Assembly (NCBI RefSeq): GCF_022458985.1
Contig: NC_061776.1
Location: 11,240,591-11,304,590 of the forward strand
DNA: 64,000 nucleotides
Origin: Mugil cephalus
Taxonomy: Eukaryota > Chordata > Actinopteri > Mugiliformes > Mugilidae
Reading direction: 5' to 3'
Positions 49,382 to 62,700 of the stretch are shown here, piece after piece. The stretch's first letter is position 1. Each line of letters opens with the position of its first letter. The position numbers were made by a program, and so were the translations under genes. Under the pieces are notes generated by a model, which was not told where the DNA came from, did no database searches, and saw nothing but the letters and a program-made list of their open reading frames with translations.

Positions 49382-50900
49382 ACACCGTTTTCACTGAATG
49401 TCTCGACGCAATAAACTTAAATGCTTGAAACCAACGTGCATGTTTTAGTCCTTTAAAGTCTCTGTGGTGGTTTGAGTAAATGGACCAACAATAACATCAA
49501 ATGTCCAAGAGGTTGCACTGGTTTTTAGGTTAATATTCAAGTATGAAATATAGTATAGTATAAGTATAGTATCAGTAAATATGAGCAATACCCATATTTA
49601 TTTTTTTTTATATATAATTTGCATATGATTAATACTGTAAAATGTAACAATTAAGCTACTATGACCAATTAATTTCCCCTGTGGATCATTAAAGTCTGTC
49701 TAAGTCTAAGAAGCCCAATTAGATACTTTTAAAATGGCCGTGCTGTTGATTCAGCACCACTTTAAGGACTACTGCGTTAGTCTGGATTAGCTCTTAGTCT
49801 TTCAGCAGTTAGTAGTTGTGCAACTAATAAAATGCCGACACTGTCATTTTATTGTTGTATCTTTCTGTTTTATGAACTTCAGACTGCAAACTATGGTTAA
49901 TGAAGCTTGATTTTGTTTTTTTCTTTTCTGTCCTTGGCTGAGATACCTCGAGAAAGTTCCAAACTCCCAAACGGCACCGTGGGCGGCACACGGGTTAAAT
50001 GCAGAGAAAGAATTTCCCCACGAGAGATCACTACAGAATTACTGTTATCAAATGTACAGTGGACTGTGGAAAGAAGCTGGAGCATGAAGAAGACATGTTA
50101 AATATGTTTTTTTTGTGTGTGGGTTTTCTCCGGGTGCTCTGGCCTTCTCTCCCCCTCCAAAGACATGCTAGTTAAGTTGACTGATGATCCTAAATTGGCC
50201 GTAGGCATAAAAGTGAGTGTGAACGGTTGTTTGTCTCTCTGTGTTAGCCCTGTGATGACCTGTCCAGGATGTACCCCCACCTAGACAAGCGGCCTTGTTT
50301 AATGCAGTTTCTCTTGTTTAATAATAACCGTTGCATCCAGACTGACCAGATCTCTCAGTCATCTTACTGACTGGTACCCAGTGACATTTTACTGACATTT
50401 AAAGCATGGAGTTTCATGGTTCCTCCTATACAGCTGAAGCGCTTTGAGCCAGAGTGCAGCCTCAGATCGTCCAGCCAATCTCCTCTGGCTGTCCCTGCAA
50501 GATCAAAACCACCGAAGGCCGAGGGTTGTGCTTTAGAGCTTATTTCTAAAGGATGCGAGCCTCACAGACTCATGTAACATCCTTTAAAGTGTAAATTTAA
50601 AAAGGATCTTGTAGAAACGTCTGCCTCAGTCTGTTCTGTTTGTTTTAATTTCTTACTTAATTTATTTAATCTAGGACAATTTATTATCATGATCTTATAA
50701 TTTGACTTGAAATACTGTACACTAAAATTAAGCCAGAAAGAAAACGGAAAACACGTTTGTATAAAGATTATGATCAACAAATAACTCTCACAAACGCTTC
50801 TTTAATCAGTCTGTTTATGTTCCAAAATACACCAGGACATTTTTACAAGTTATCACTGTATCGTCCACGTAGCCACAGCAGTTTCTTTATTCTGAACTTT

Positions 50901-52112
50901 TCAGTATGTCGCCGTGTACTGGTGCATGGGGCTGCAGTAAGCCTCGTCCTGGTTGGTGGGGACCATCTTCTCCACATTGACTCCAACAGAGGTCAGGATG
51001 CTCTCCAGCTCCTTGACGGTCTCCTCGGGCAGGGTGGGCTCTCTGCTCTGGATCCAGGACAGCTCTTTGTGGAAGAGGCCGAATTCTGTGCAGCTGTAGA
51101 CCAGAGAGTGACCCTCGTAGTCGCTGGACAGAACCCAGTAGGGACCAGGGGGAGAGTCTGCAGGAGAGACGAGATGAAGGGTGAACGATTTGGGAAAATA
51201 TTAGTGGCTGAACTCGAATGAATTCATTTGAAAAGACTCAAACGTCCTTACTGTTAAAGGAAACCTGCAGCTTGGCAGGCTCAGCTGGGTCCTTGACCTT
51301 GGCGGAGCCGACAATGGAACTAATGGTTCCATCATCACTGAACAAAGGAAAATAAATAAATAATACAGCTCCTTTCACTCAGGGTCTAATCTTGAATTAG
51401 TGAATTTTTAAACAGTCGGTAAGTGACCCTGTGTGGACATTTAGTCGAGAACATTCAATTCCCGATTCATGAGAGGTGCAAAAAATGTGCACGACATGGC
51501 TGCACTAACCAACACCAACAGACATTCATATATGAAAGGACTTCTCTCTCAGTGCTTTGTAGATTCAGACACAAATTCTGAGAATTAAAAGACATTTACT
51601 CAAAGAGAACATGTAAATATCCTCACAGTTAGACCCTAGATAGATGTGAACCACAACCTTTCATGCAGTGAGACAACAATGCTAATCACTGGCTTCCTCT
51701 CACCTTCCAAAGACATACTAGACATGACAGATATGACATTTCTACGTGGCGTGGTCTACTCACAGCATCTCACTGTTCAGGACCCTAATGACTCCAGGGC
51801 TCTTCAGGCTGTAGGTGGCAGTGCCGCACTCGCCTTTCTGGAAGGTCGTTGGCAGCTTCTTTATCTCATACCACTTACCAACGTACTACAGAGGAAGCAC
51901 AAGAAAATTAAGAAACAAAACCTTACTGGCAGATAACTCTGTAAGTATGCAAAACAAATAAAGAGACAAATGTTAAGGAGTTTAGAATTCACCCTGGTAA
52001 CATCAAAGTTCGCCTGAACATCAGGTTTGGGACATCTGCCGAACTTCAGGACCTGAGCGCTGGCGGAGAGCACACACAGCAGAGTCAAGGAGATCACCTG
52101 GACGGCCTTCAT
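50901..52112 (-). CDS. apod: Apolipoprotein D, cluster copy 3 (duplicate of copy 2), 194 aa
   Basis: Exons in transcript order: 52112-51993, 51885-51764, 51337-51252, 51157-50901; total 585 nt, same phases as copy 2. The signal peptide and mature N-terminus are identical to copy 2. By eye there are seven residue changes between the two: L to M at the end of exon 2, N to S in exon 3, and in exon 4 G to S (YSC restored), D to E, M to K, L to Q (WIQSREP) and E to K, with about six silent changes. The frame and all splice sites are intact, so both products are probably made. The leucine in WILSRE is shared by copies 1 and 2, so the glutamine is the derived state. Confidence 0.95.
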
Positions 52113-53358
52113 CTTCTCACACCGACCTACCAAGAACAGAACAGACAACAGAGTTTACTGAGAGGGAAAGAAAGAGAAGGAGACATGGATGGAAAGAGTC
52201 GGGATGCTCACCTGTAAGTAATGGGCTACCTCTGTGGACCTCTGGCGCTCTTTTAAAGACCCAGACACCTGCAGCTTCCTCACTGATCACATTCCTGAGC
52301 CCCTCCTTCCTCTGTGTGACGAAGACGTGGAGAAAGAGAGAGAGAGAGAGAGAGGGAGAGGGCGCACCTGTTCAAATAAAAACACAATGTGACGACGAGT
52401 ATCACCAATGGCAGCTTAGTGATGTAACCTGAAAGCATCTAATTCATTTACCTCAGTCCATTGATCTCAGCGAAGCCGTGAAGGTAAATGCAAAAATGAC
52501 AAGAACGTATCTAAATATGGCTGAGTGCTCCGGTAGACAGAATTCAGGCAAAAAAGACTGTGAACTGAAGACAAACATTTATTTTTAAAAAAAAGGTTTG
52601 CAGACTTAAGGAACCACATTTCCCCTTAGGTTTGTTTGACTTTGAGACAAGTAACTGCTTATTTACACTCAATGACACACGAATATTACACAAATATGAC
52701 CACAGATGTCAGCAATTTTGGTACATAATTAATATATTATTATAAATACAAGAAATATTGCAGGAATAATAATTGCTGATATCTTTTCTTTATAATCTTT
52801 ACGGTTAAAAAAATGACATTGTGAGCTCGGTTTATGCTAATTACATAGCTACAGCTAGCGTCTGGTGTGTGTCAATTGTGTGTGTCAATTCTGTCTATGG
52901 AGGACCCAAAACTACCATGAAAAATAAATAAATTAACCAAAACATAGATGTCGGCATTAATTAGTTTGTGAAATGTGAAACTTAATTCATCTTCTAAAAC
53001 TGTTTAATCCAGCTCAGTTAACGTGTAATCTGTATCCATAACCAAAACAAGGTGACGTTTCCCCCTGAGCAACGACCTCTGACCTTCCAATGTGACACAT
53101 TCTCACAACGATCGACCACAACGATGATAGTAAAGGTTGTTATCTTAACTGAGGGATCACTACATGCTGTATCAGCTTAACCAAACACTCCCCCTCTCTC
53201 AGTGTGCTGATAACATTCACCAGTTGTGGAGAAAATAAGTTTTACTCGTTTCATGAATGAACACAGGTTCAAAAGTATCTAACTGAACTGATTAGATACT
53301 ACTATTTATTATTACTATTATTGATCAAGCCTCGCCCGCAATACAATTCTATTCTAAT

Positions 53359-56300
53359 TTACTAATTTCTTTCAAAATAAGAGTCTCTTATGTTGTGACT
53401 CGGGTGTTGCTGTGGCTTTAGTTAGTCCATTATTGAGATTATAAGTGCGTGTAAGATCCAATTAATTTATCCAGAAGAAGTGCAAAAACGTTTAAAAAAT
53501 AAAGGAAAGTATTTACCCATTCACGTGAGGAGCTATTTTTCCGCCTTTAACATTGAGAAATGTGCCAACATCCGTATAAAGCAACTGAAATTAATTTTAG
53601 TCATAGGAATTCAGGAAGATTGCAAATAAAGTTATTTGACAACTCAGGAACGTCTACGATAATACCAATAAAAAGAAAACATAATTTCTAATATATGATA
53701 TGAAAAACAATACAAGAAATAAATATACACGTGAACATAGAAATCATATATATTTAAATACAGAAACTGAACGGTTGTTGCATTATGACCCTTTGTCGTA
53801 AACTAATGTTAACTAATTAATAAAGAATGGTTCGAAATTTTACGTCTTTCTCATTGAGAGCTAATTGTGAAGCCACAGTTAGCATCTAGTTAGACTGGCT
53901 AACAATCATTAGCTCGAAAACATCACACTTGTACTGGCCTGTGGCCAAGAAATACCATAATAAATGTTTTGGGAATTAAATGTGCCAAATTAACATTAAC
54001 TATGAATGTAACTTAAACTCAAAACAAAACAAAAATTAGCCTAAAGTGTATATGTACACTTGTAGCTCCTGCGGTTTTTGTGCATTGTGTAACCTTTGTC
54101 TCAGCCAGTGAACCGTCGTCATCACTTCCATGAACGCAGCAGTAACTCAGATTCTGAGAGCTGTCAGTTCACTTTAGGTAAAACGTTCCACATATAGTCG
54201 TGACCTTTGTTGTCCATCAGCAGCAGGAATTATTCTCAAGCTCGGTGTGTGTGTATGATTTACAGCACACTATACGGTGTTTTGTCCCACACACACACAC
54301 ATGTGTAAACAGCTGGCCCAGCTCCAAGAGCAGCAACATGTCAGTCTTTGCCGTCGCTGTCACATAATATTGTTATCAACCACGTCCACGTAGTGTAACA
54401 TGAAGAACTCTTCATGCTTTATGACATACAATGTCTTTTTTAACACGCAAAAAGGCTGCGCTGCATCTTTGGTCACATGATGATTGATTAACATATTTAT
54501 AGATGGATTGTTTGTATTTTTTGGTTAAAATGTCTGGATTTCTACGGTTTATCATTTGGGAATTTTACATACGAGAGGATGTTGCCTCCGCAGATACAAA
54601 AATAACATTAAGGAGGTCTAACACACAAGTTAACATACTGTACAAACAGAAACGCAACTATCATATGACCATGATTTATTTAACATGCGCAGACATGAGT
54701 TAGGTTAGATTGAACAAGTATGAGAGACTTGTGTTACTTCACGTGGATATTATTTGTCTGACCTAGCAACAGTAGCATAGGAAGTCTTGACTTGACAAAC
54801 GGTGGGAGCCCTCAGACCGATCAGAAAACCAACAAGGAGGCAATGGAGGAAGCTGTTCAGATTAACCAAGGTGGTGTAATGTTTGGTGGAGAGATGTATT
54901 CATTAACACACAGGATAAGATGTTACAATCCCTTGATCCAAGATGCCAGGTGAAACATGTTTAGAAACCCAGTTCAGCTGAAAACAACATGAAGAACTCT
55001 TTATGCCTCATGACAGACAATGTCTTTGTTAACACGTAAAAAGGCTGCGCTGCATCTTTGGCCAGAAATATCGATTGATTAATCAATTTATAGATGGATT
55101 GTTTGTATTTTTTTGGTTAAAATGTGTGAATTTATCATTTGAGAATTTTACATCCAATAGGATATTTGCCTCCGCAGATACAAAAATAACATTAAGTAGT
55201 GCTAACAAAGAGGTTAACATACAAACACTGCCATCAAGATTCAAGAATCATTGGCTGACATGTGTGTACATACATTACATTAAAGTGTACATACATTAAA
55301 GTAGTGCAAATATAAAAAACAGTAGAAAGCACTATGAGTAATATAAAATATAAAATAAATAAAATAGAGATGTACAGATATATACAATTAAGTAAGTCAG
55401 CATATCGAACATTAAAATCTGAGTTAGGCTTCGCTTGGTGGTAACACAGTAACCCCTCTAGTGGCATCCTAAAAAGGGTCAAATAACTACACGCTACCAT
55501 CAGTAGCTATTAATGCAAGTTTAAGTCTGTCCTAAAGCCACTCTGCACGCTTGTTCTGTTCAGTACAATGATCGTCACAACACAAAGTTCTAGCATAAAA
55601 GTAGCAGCAGGACTGACTTTGTTACAGGCTCCTGTGTTTCCCTCTGTTGGTCAACAGTGGTAAAGACTGTTTGATTTTTGATTAGGGCTCAGTTCGTTAT
55701 GTTTAGGGGACTGTCCTGAGTGTCTTCTTCTTTGTTTAGTCTATTTGACCAACCCATCTTGTTTTTGTTTTTTTTTGTTGTTGTTGGTTTTTAAGTTATT
55801 TAATCTTAATAAATTATACTTTGAAGCAACTTCTTCGATGCTTTAAACACATTCGGTAAATTGTTTAAAAGGTTTTTCAGCTTTACGTTGTGGGAGACTA
55901 GTGAGCATAAGAGTGAACAGAATTCAAATGAATTTGAACTGCACCAGTATCAGAAACAAGCTTTAACTTCCATGTCAGAGGTCATTATTGAGTTTTTTTT
56001 TTTTTTTTTTTAATTTAAGATGTTTCACTCCTCATCCAAATGGCTTCTTCATCTGACCCTTTGTTGGCTTCCTGTGTTACTGTTGCTAGGTTACAAACAA
56101 CGGCAATGCCTAGAGTCCTTCACCGTAGAAAACCAGTGAAAACCTGTAATAGTATAGGAGGTGAGACACTAGAAAAAATACTGGTATTTTCAAAAGTCTT
56201 AGTCTTAGTTCTCCTTCTCTATTGAAAAATTAGAGGTGTCCCCCTTTTGTTTTTGGATGAGTGATTAAAAGACTTCAAGAAAACTCAACATATGACTGGC

Positions 56301-58186
56301 TATGATTGACTGGTTAAAGTGTAGCTTTAGTGTGAGTATGTGGCATCTATAAAATTTATATTTATCACTTTATTTTCTACAGAAAATCCACAAATATCGT
56401 AACAATGGACTCACTGTTTCACGTCTGAAAGCACCAAAAGACGAGACAAAAGGAGAAACTGAATTATCTGACTCACATGCATGCAATTGAAACAAGTAAG
56501 TGCTAATTACAGCCTTTGTCGTCTTCATTGTCTGAGTCTGTTTCTCGCTCCCTTCGTATTTTTGTCCACAATCATCTGACCACTTGAACTCATTGACTCC
56601 ATCCAGAGAAAAATCGCCTCTGCTTAAACCGAGCTTTGATGTTTGCATGTGCAGCTAACAAGTAGTTCCTCTCTGAAGCGTGTTAGCAAGAAATTGAGCC
56701 TTTTGATCTTTTTTCTTCTTCCATTTAGCCTGTGTGCTTTTGTCTGGAAGCAGAGCGCACTTGACAGTCTTTGCATGTAACTGACAGTGTTTGGTCCAAG
56801 ACGTTTCATTGTTTATTTAAATGCGACGCTGTGGGCTGAGACGCTGCAGTGAAGATGCTTCAGTTCCTGCTTTTAATGCTGAAGTATTCTGTTAATTGAG
56901 TCACGTGTCTGAGATTTGGGGTTTGTGCATATTTGATGCATCTAAAGCAGAAACACATTGCTTCGGTTAAACACTAAAACCTCTTTTAGCTCAAGAACAG
57001 CCTCACAAAGCCAGGAGCCTTGCTTTAAACTCCTTTCATCCATCTCATTTGGGGTAGCTCTTTCGTTATCTTTTCTCTTTTATGGTTATTCGACATAAAA
57101 GAGACACAATTCACACGTAATGTGACTTAAAATACATGCCGGCGAGAGCTAATTCAGAAAGCTGAGACATTTTAGCGTAGCAGTCCATTGCTCTCCAGAT
57201 GTTTCCCACTAATCAACGCTTCCTGGAGTGATGTGTGAATATCCTCCCCTTCAGTCGTCTCAAGGGGACTCGGAAAAATGGTGGCTTGAAACAGGAGTAA
57301 AAAAATGAAAGCAAAGGAATCAAAATGGCCTGTTTCTGGGTGTCAAATGTATATAAAAAAACACTGACATTAGAAGAAACATTGAATGCACATATTGTCT
57401 GGTATTGTTGACGTTCATTTTACCTTAACTTTTATTCAGGCTAATTTCTGTGATTGTTCACTGCCCCTCTCACTCTCACTGTTTTTATTCCCAGACGAAA
57501 ATGGTGGATCAGCTGACTGATGTTGACCGTTTCTGGAGCTACACCACCTTGATGTAAACAAGACAGTATATAACCAGATCGAATGTAATTATTCTTTACA
57601 TAAGCAGGTCTGATTGTGCCCAGTAGTTCTTTACACGTGTATATCAACTATTCTCCTCAGCTTTAAAAAAATCTTTAAATAATTCAGCTGCTGGTTGTTC
57701 CTTTTAAGGTATCACGCAGCTTTGGAAATTGTTAAATAAATCTTCCAATAATGAAGAACAAATCCCTGTCCATGCAGAGCAGGAGAACATGTTTTTTTTC
57801 CTGCTGGTATGTCCCCCATGACTCCAATTAGCTAATAGCTTACTTCATGTCTGAAATGAAGCTGTCGCCTACACAAAGACGCCCATTGATGACACAGAGT
57901 CACAGAACGGCAAAACCTCCCGAACTGCAACGTCTCTAACTCAAATACCAGAAAGAGAGAAAGAAAGAAAGGCACATATCTGAACCTCCGGGAAGCAGAG
58001 GTTTGGGAAAATACTTTTTTTTTTTTTTTTAGTTGCAGCATGTTTTATTTTCTTGAAGTGATGTTGCCTTTTCTTTGGTTAAATAATTATGTTTCGTGGT
58101 TTCGAGGTTTCGAGGTTCGAGGTTTCATGCTATTAAAATTCCGGCTTATCTCTATGTGCAGGTAACGAAGGCCCATCTTTACCACG
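53359..58186. other. Intergenic region between apod copies 3 and 4
   Basis: No coding exon recognised. It contains a diverged direct duplication (54,397-54,640 and 54,987-55,230), an A/T-rich block at 55,260-55,420, T-runs near 55,994 and 58,014, and a short GGTTTCGAGGTTTCGAGG tandem at about 58,098-58,127. 56,820-57,260 has more mixed composition. Confidence 0.5.
54397..55230. repeat. Diverged direct duplication, about 240 bp each
   Basis: 54,397-54,640 and 54,987-55,230 share ACATGAAGAACTCTT, AAAAAGGCTGCGCTGCATCT, TTTATAGATGGATTGTTTGT and GCCTCCGCAGATACAAAAAT in the same order with scattered substitutions and small gaps. The 350 bp between them are unique. The copies could be two insertions of one repeat or a local duplication. 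Confidence 0.8.
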
Positions 58187-59683
58187 ATGTTATCGTTCGC
58201 TCTGGTTTTTGGGCTCATCCTGCCGGTCATCAGGGCCCAGACTCCCCACTGGGGCCCGTGTCCAGAACCATCGGTTCAACCGGCCTTCACCCTCAAACAG
58301 GTAGGTGACAATTGGTGGAGAATATGTTGAACAAAATGGATGAAATGATTTCTTCTTCTATTCTTGCACAACTTGTAATAGCACCAGTGTCTGATTTGTA
58401 GCGAGCGCACAAGTTTACTGGCTCTTATTTCATTAGAAATGCATATGGGCCAATAGCAAATAGGCATTAATTAGTAAACCTCAGCACAGTTATCATGCAA
58501 ATATGACTTAATAATGATCTTAAAATAATGACGGTGACGGAGTATTCAGATCATTCACTTAAGAAAAAGTACAGAGCATTATTAGTATTAGTCGTGGTAT
58601 TAATAAACTTCTACATGTGGCATTATGACATATTCCGTGAAATATATGACAATACAACAGACAACGTTTCTTATATGGACACAATTAATCATACACAATC
58701 AGGAATTAACTGTAAATACATAAGAGTGTGTTACAATAAGCTTATTTGAGCAATGTGTGTCAATGAGTAAATAAATGTAATGTTGGAGTGAAGGGTGGCT
58801 TAAAACAGGAATACATGAGTAAAATATCAATAAGTCTGAATTAAACATACGTTCATTAGTTCGGGAAGTAGGATGCATTTCATAACCCTGAGGGGAAATT
58901 TGATTTGGAGTCCCACTGTTGAAACAAAAAGGTTTGATTGGACACCTGCCATGCATATTACAGAATCCATTTAAGCATGTAGATTTATTCATAGTGTCAG
59001 CTCACATGTCTCTCTCAATTATCTTTGAACTCACATGTGTGTGCACTTGCCCTCACAGTTCATGGGGAGATGGTTTGAAATTGCCAAACTGCCGGCCCAG
59101 TTTGAGAAGGGTCGCTGCATCGAAACCAATTTCACACTGAAGACAGACAACTCCATCCGGGTGGTCAGCTCTGAAATACTGTGAGTCCCGCGATGCAAAT
59201 GCAGAGTCAGGAGGTAAAACGTGTGCACGCTTTGCATTCATGAAATTTGTCTGTCTGGGATGAAACAGAAAAGGAGAGCTGAGGAAGATCGAAGGGACCG
59301 GTGTCATAGAGGACATGAAGAATCCTGCCAAGCTGGGAATAAGTTATTCATACGGTGAGGGGGACAGTAAATGCCTGTGCCTGTGTTAAGCCATATATCA
59401 GACGGACTCTCTCAAAGATCTGCCTCTTTTGTGTGTGTTCACCACAGTCCTTCCCTATTCCCCTTACTGGATCCTGTCCACCGACTACGTGAACACTGCC
59501 CTGGTGTACTCCTGCACGGACGTCCTCAGGCTCTTCCACGTCGACTTCGCCTGGATCATGAGCCGAAAACGGACCCTGCCGGACGAAACGGTTGAGAAAG
59601 CCAAGGAGGTGTTTGCCAGCAACAACATCGACGTGAGCAGGATGATTCCCAGCAGGCAGCAGGGCTGTGAAAAAACTCTGTGA
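58187..59683 (+). CDS. apod: Apolipoprotein D-like lipocalin, cluster copy 4 (diverged), 185 aa
   Basis: Exons 58187-58300, 59059-59180, 59269-59354, 59448-59683; total 558 nt, with the same intron phases as the other copies. Signal peptide MLSFALVFGLILPVIRAQ, then the apoD-type GPCPEPSVQPAF. Motif 1 reads MGRWFEIAKLPAQFEKGRCI; motif 2 STDYVNTALVYSC; motif 3 region WIMSRKRTLP. Four cysteines are kept (the last in QQGCEKTL). The divergence from copies 1-3 is much greater than among them, so this is an older paralogue, probably one of the ancient teleost apod lineages. A polyadenylation signal variant (AATTAAAG) lies at about 59,778. Confidence 0.94.
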
Positions 59684-59789
59684 GCGGCGACGGAAACACA
59701 ACATAACGCGGCGGCAGCAGGAGGGAAATGATTCAAGAATTGGTTCCAGAAACACCTTTGACTAATATTTTAACATGAATTAAAGTTTT

Positions 59790-62700
59790 TCTCCTGGTTT
59801 GTGTGTGGAGTTTCTCTGGATAGTTACGTGAATGTTAACAGCAGTGTAACTTTATGCTTCGACATTTTAGGAAGTAGTTAGTGGTGCTGTTTTAAGTTTA
59901 GCGCCATAAATTAATGCTAAGTCATCATTATATTAAACAATGTTCATGATATCATAAGCTGGAAGAAATTCTTTCCTCAGACTTAGGTTTGTTGTGTGGA
60001 GAAATGTTGCGTTTGTGTCACACATTCGTGGAATTATACTGGAATAAAATGATCACAGTCATCTGGATATTTATTACACAAAGTGGAACCATAAGGATCT
60101 AATCAGGATTTATAAACGTCACTGACTTCATGTGACCTTTGTTGGCTCCAATGTTGATTTTTTTTTAATAAGACATCAGTGTGCAGTGCAGGAGCAGCTA
60201 ATGCACACACACTCTCAAAAGATGCTTGTGAAAGGAGTTTACTTTACTGGTAAATCTATTTAAAGGAGATGATCCGTTTAAAATTTGTTTACAAAACATA
60301 ATCAGACTATACCCATAGTAATCTGCAGGGAACAGTGTAGTAAAGGAAGACGGATCAAAACTAAAGGCTCTTTTAGGGAACTGCGGGATATAGAAACCCT
60401 AACCTACCACATTGTAGTGTAGTAATATATGAAAAGCCATGAAAGTGGTTTTAATAATGCAAGAAAAACAAACTTGCTGTTAAATATGCAAAGTGTTTTG
60501 AATTACATGCTCCATAACACACAGGAGGTAAATTTGTATATATAAAAAACATGAAAATAAAAAATAAAATTAAACCAGATATTTGTATGAAAGCAACATA
60601 TAAAGCATGCAAATATCTGTAAGTGTTATTTGAATTTTTACACAATTTAAATAAATATTTAGCGGAAATCTCAAAGCGGAACCTTTGTTTCCTGACTCGA
60701 CTTTGAGGTCGGATTCATTTTTACCTGGCCTCACGCTAGCTTAGTAGTTGGTCTTTTTGTAGTTTCTCCACCAAAGAACAGGTTCAAATTCCAACGAAAA
60801 GAGGTTTGTTCATGTATGGACCTAACATTTTGTGAAATAAAAACTGTGTAGAGCTCGTATATGCTAGTTTTATACCACAATGATCGTAGCAGCTTATGGC
60901 TTCGACTAGCAACGGTCCTAGCAACAGGCTGAATGACGCGTTCGCTTACTGCAGTACATAGTGAAATCCACTTTAAAAATGATGATTCATACACATTAGT
61001 TCTCTTCGATTAGGGTAAAATGTCAAATAGGAACGGGACCAAATGCTTTTTTATCGGTACAATGGGTAAAAGGTGTCCTGAGATCGTCCGTTGAGAGGCG
61101 GCTTAGACGGCGACTTCCACGTCCTTGCAATAAAATAAAAACATAGCACAACACAAACGTCCCATGGGGTGTAAATCAGAAAAACACAGAACAGAAGACA
61201 AACATTAAGTTAAAACATTAAGAAACAAAAACAGAGGATACACGTCTAAAAGTAGTCTACTACCGACCTACCTTGTAAATAGTTTGAAACACTAATTGAA
61301 CATCATTCATACTGTTATATGATAAAATAAACGTGTTGGATAATTGGACTTAAGTGGGAAGGACAGGGTTTAAGTTGTTATTGGCCTTCTCTTACGTCTA
61401 TCAGCCTTTTCGATGTATAAGATATATCTCTAATTGTTTTTCACATGTATCCATACTAATATGTACCACGTTGTTGTGGCAGTTCTCATTGTTCAGTGTG
61501 AGAACAAGCGAAAAAACTGAAAGCAAAGACAGTTGTTAGCATAAATCAGCACCGTGGAGAAGGTATTCACAGGTCAGCATGTACGTGACTGTTTCCCTTC
61601 TGGGCTTACTTTCATTAAAGTTTCACAGTTTTTGACATCATATAACTGATTTGGATAAAAACTCGCAAATGCATCAACTAAATTAAAGCATGATAAATAA
61701 AAGTGAGGCCCAGTTTTTCCACAGGAGTTTACAGTCCATTAAATATAAGCGCCAAGCATATTTTATTTGCAGATTTGCGTTTAACTACAGTGAAATTACA
61801 ATAAAAAAAGAAATCACTGATTAATAATTGAATGTGTTTTCTGATTGCCCAGTCAGTAACTTGCTGACTGGTTTTCTTGGGTAAAGTTTGTGCCTCCCAG
61901 CTGCATGTTTGCGGTCTGGCAGGCTGGGGGAAGCACAGGACTGCTGTTGGAGCAGACAGCCAGTAAAATGCACACAACTCAGCACGCCTTGTCTTTGGAA
62001 AAAAACTCAACACAAACCATATTTTTGTTTTGACAGAATTGGGTCTGCGTGAAGTTTGAAATATCTTTTTATGCATGTAATGCCATACAAAGTATGCTTG
62101 TGTATGTGTGCATCAAATAGTTGTACATATACAAAACTAACAACGTTAAACGTCCTTTTATAATCTTTTAAATGACATAATTACGTGTAGAATAGTCTGT
62201 ACACCGACAAGAACTGCTACAAACCCCACAGTTTAATCAGATGGACCGTACGGCTTCTTCCATCTGACTGATTGATTGAAATGTTTTATGCTGGATGTCA
62301 ACAGGCGGCTCCGGCTTTGTGCAGCATGCATATTTAGAAAATCAATACCTGGTTTTGTCTTGCTAAACAAAAAACTGTGCAGTTCCCAGAGGAGCACAGG
62401 AAGGACAATAGAAAGTTAGGCACAGCAGTAAACAAAACTCCAGTTTGCAGCAGTTGGCAAAAACTCAAATAAATTGGCAAATAAATGATATTCAGCATTG
62501 TTTTCACAACCATACTGTGTGTACTGTATACTGAAGTGTGTCATTATCTGACAGCGGAGTGCACATTTATGATCTAGGTTGATTTAGAAACAAATAAACC
62601 GACAATCTGATAAACATCATCCGATTCATACAGGCACAAACTGATCAGGCATAACATCATGACCACCTGACTAATACTGTGTTGCCCTGTGTTGTCTGGT

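Larger units (their letters stand above)
48840..53358. repeat. Tandem segmental duplication, unit 2 (4,519 bp)
   Basis: Direct repeat of 44228-48839. The right edge is where AATTCTATTCTAAT continues into TTACTAATTT instead of GGGCGG. Only about 1 bp (T) is shared at the junction. Small deletions relative to unit 1 occur near 50,281 and 52,866. The orphan exon differs from its source at 6 of 242 bases. Confidence 0.95.

Noticed and set aside
58098-58127. GGTTCGAGG wording resembling a tRNA B box
   Set aside because: It is part of a short tandem repeat with no cloverleaf or A box around it.
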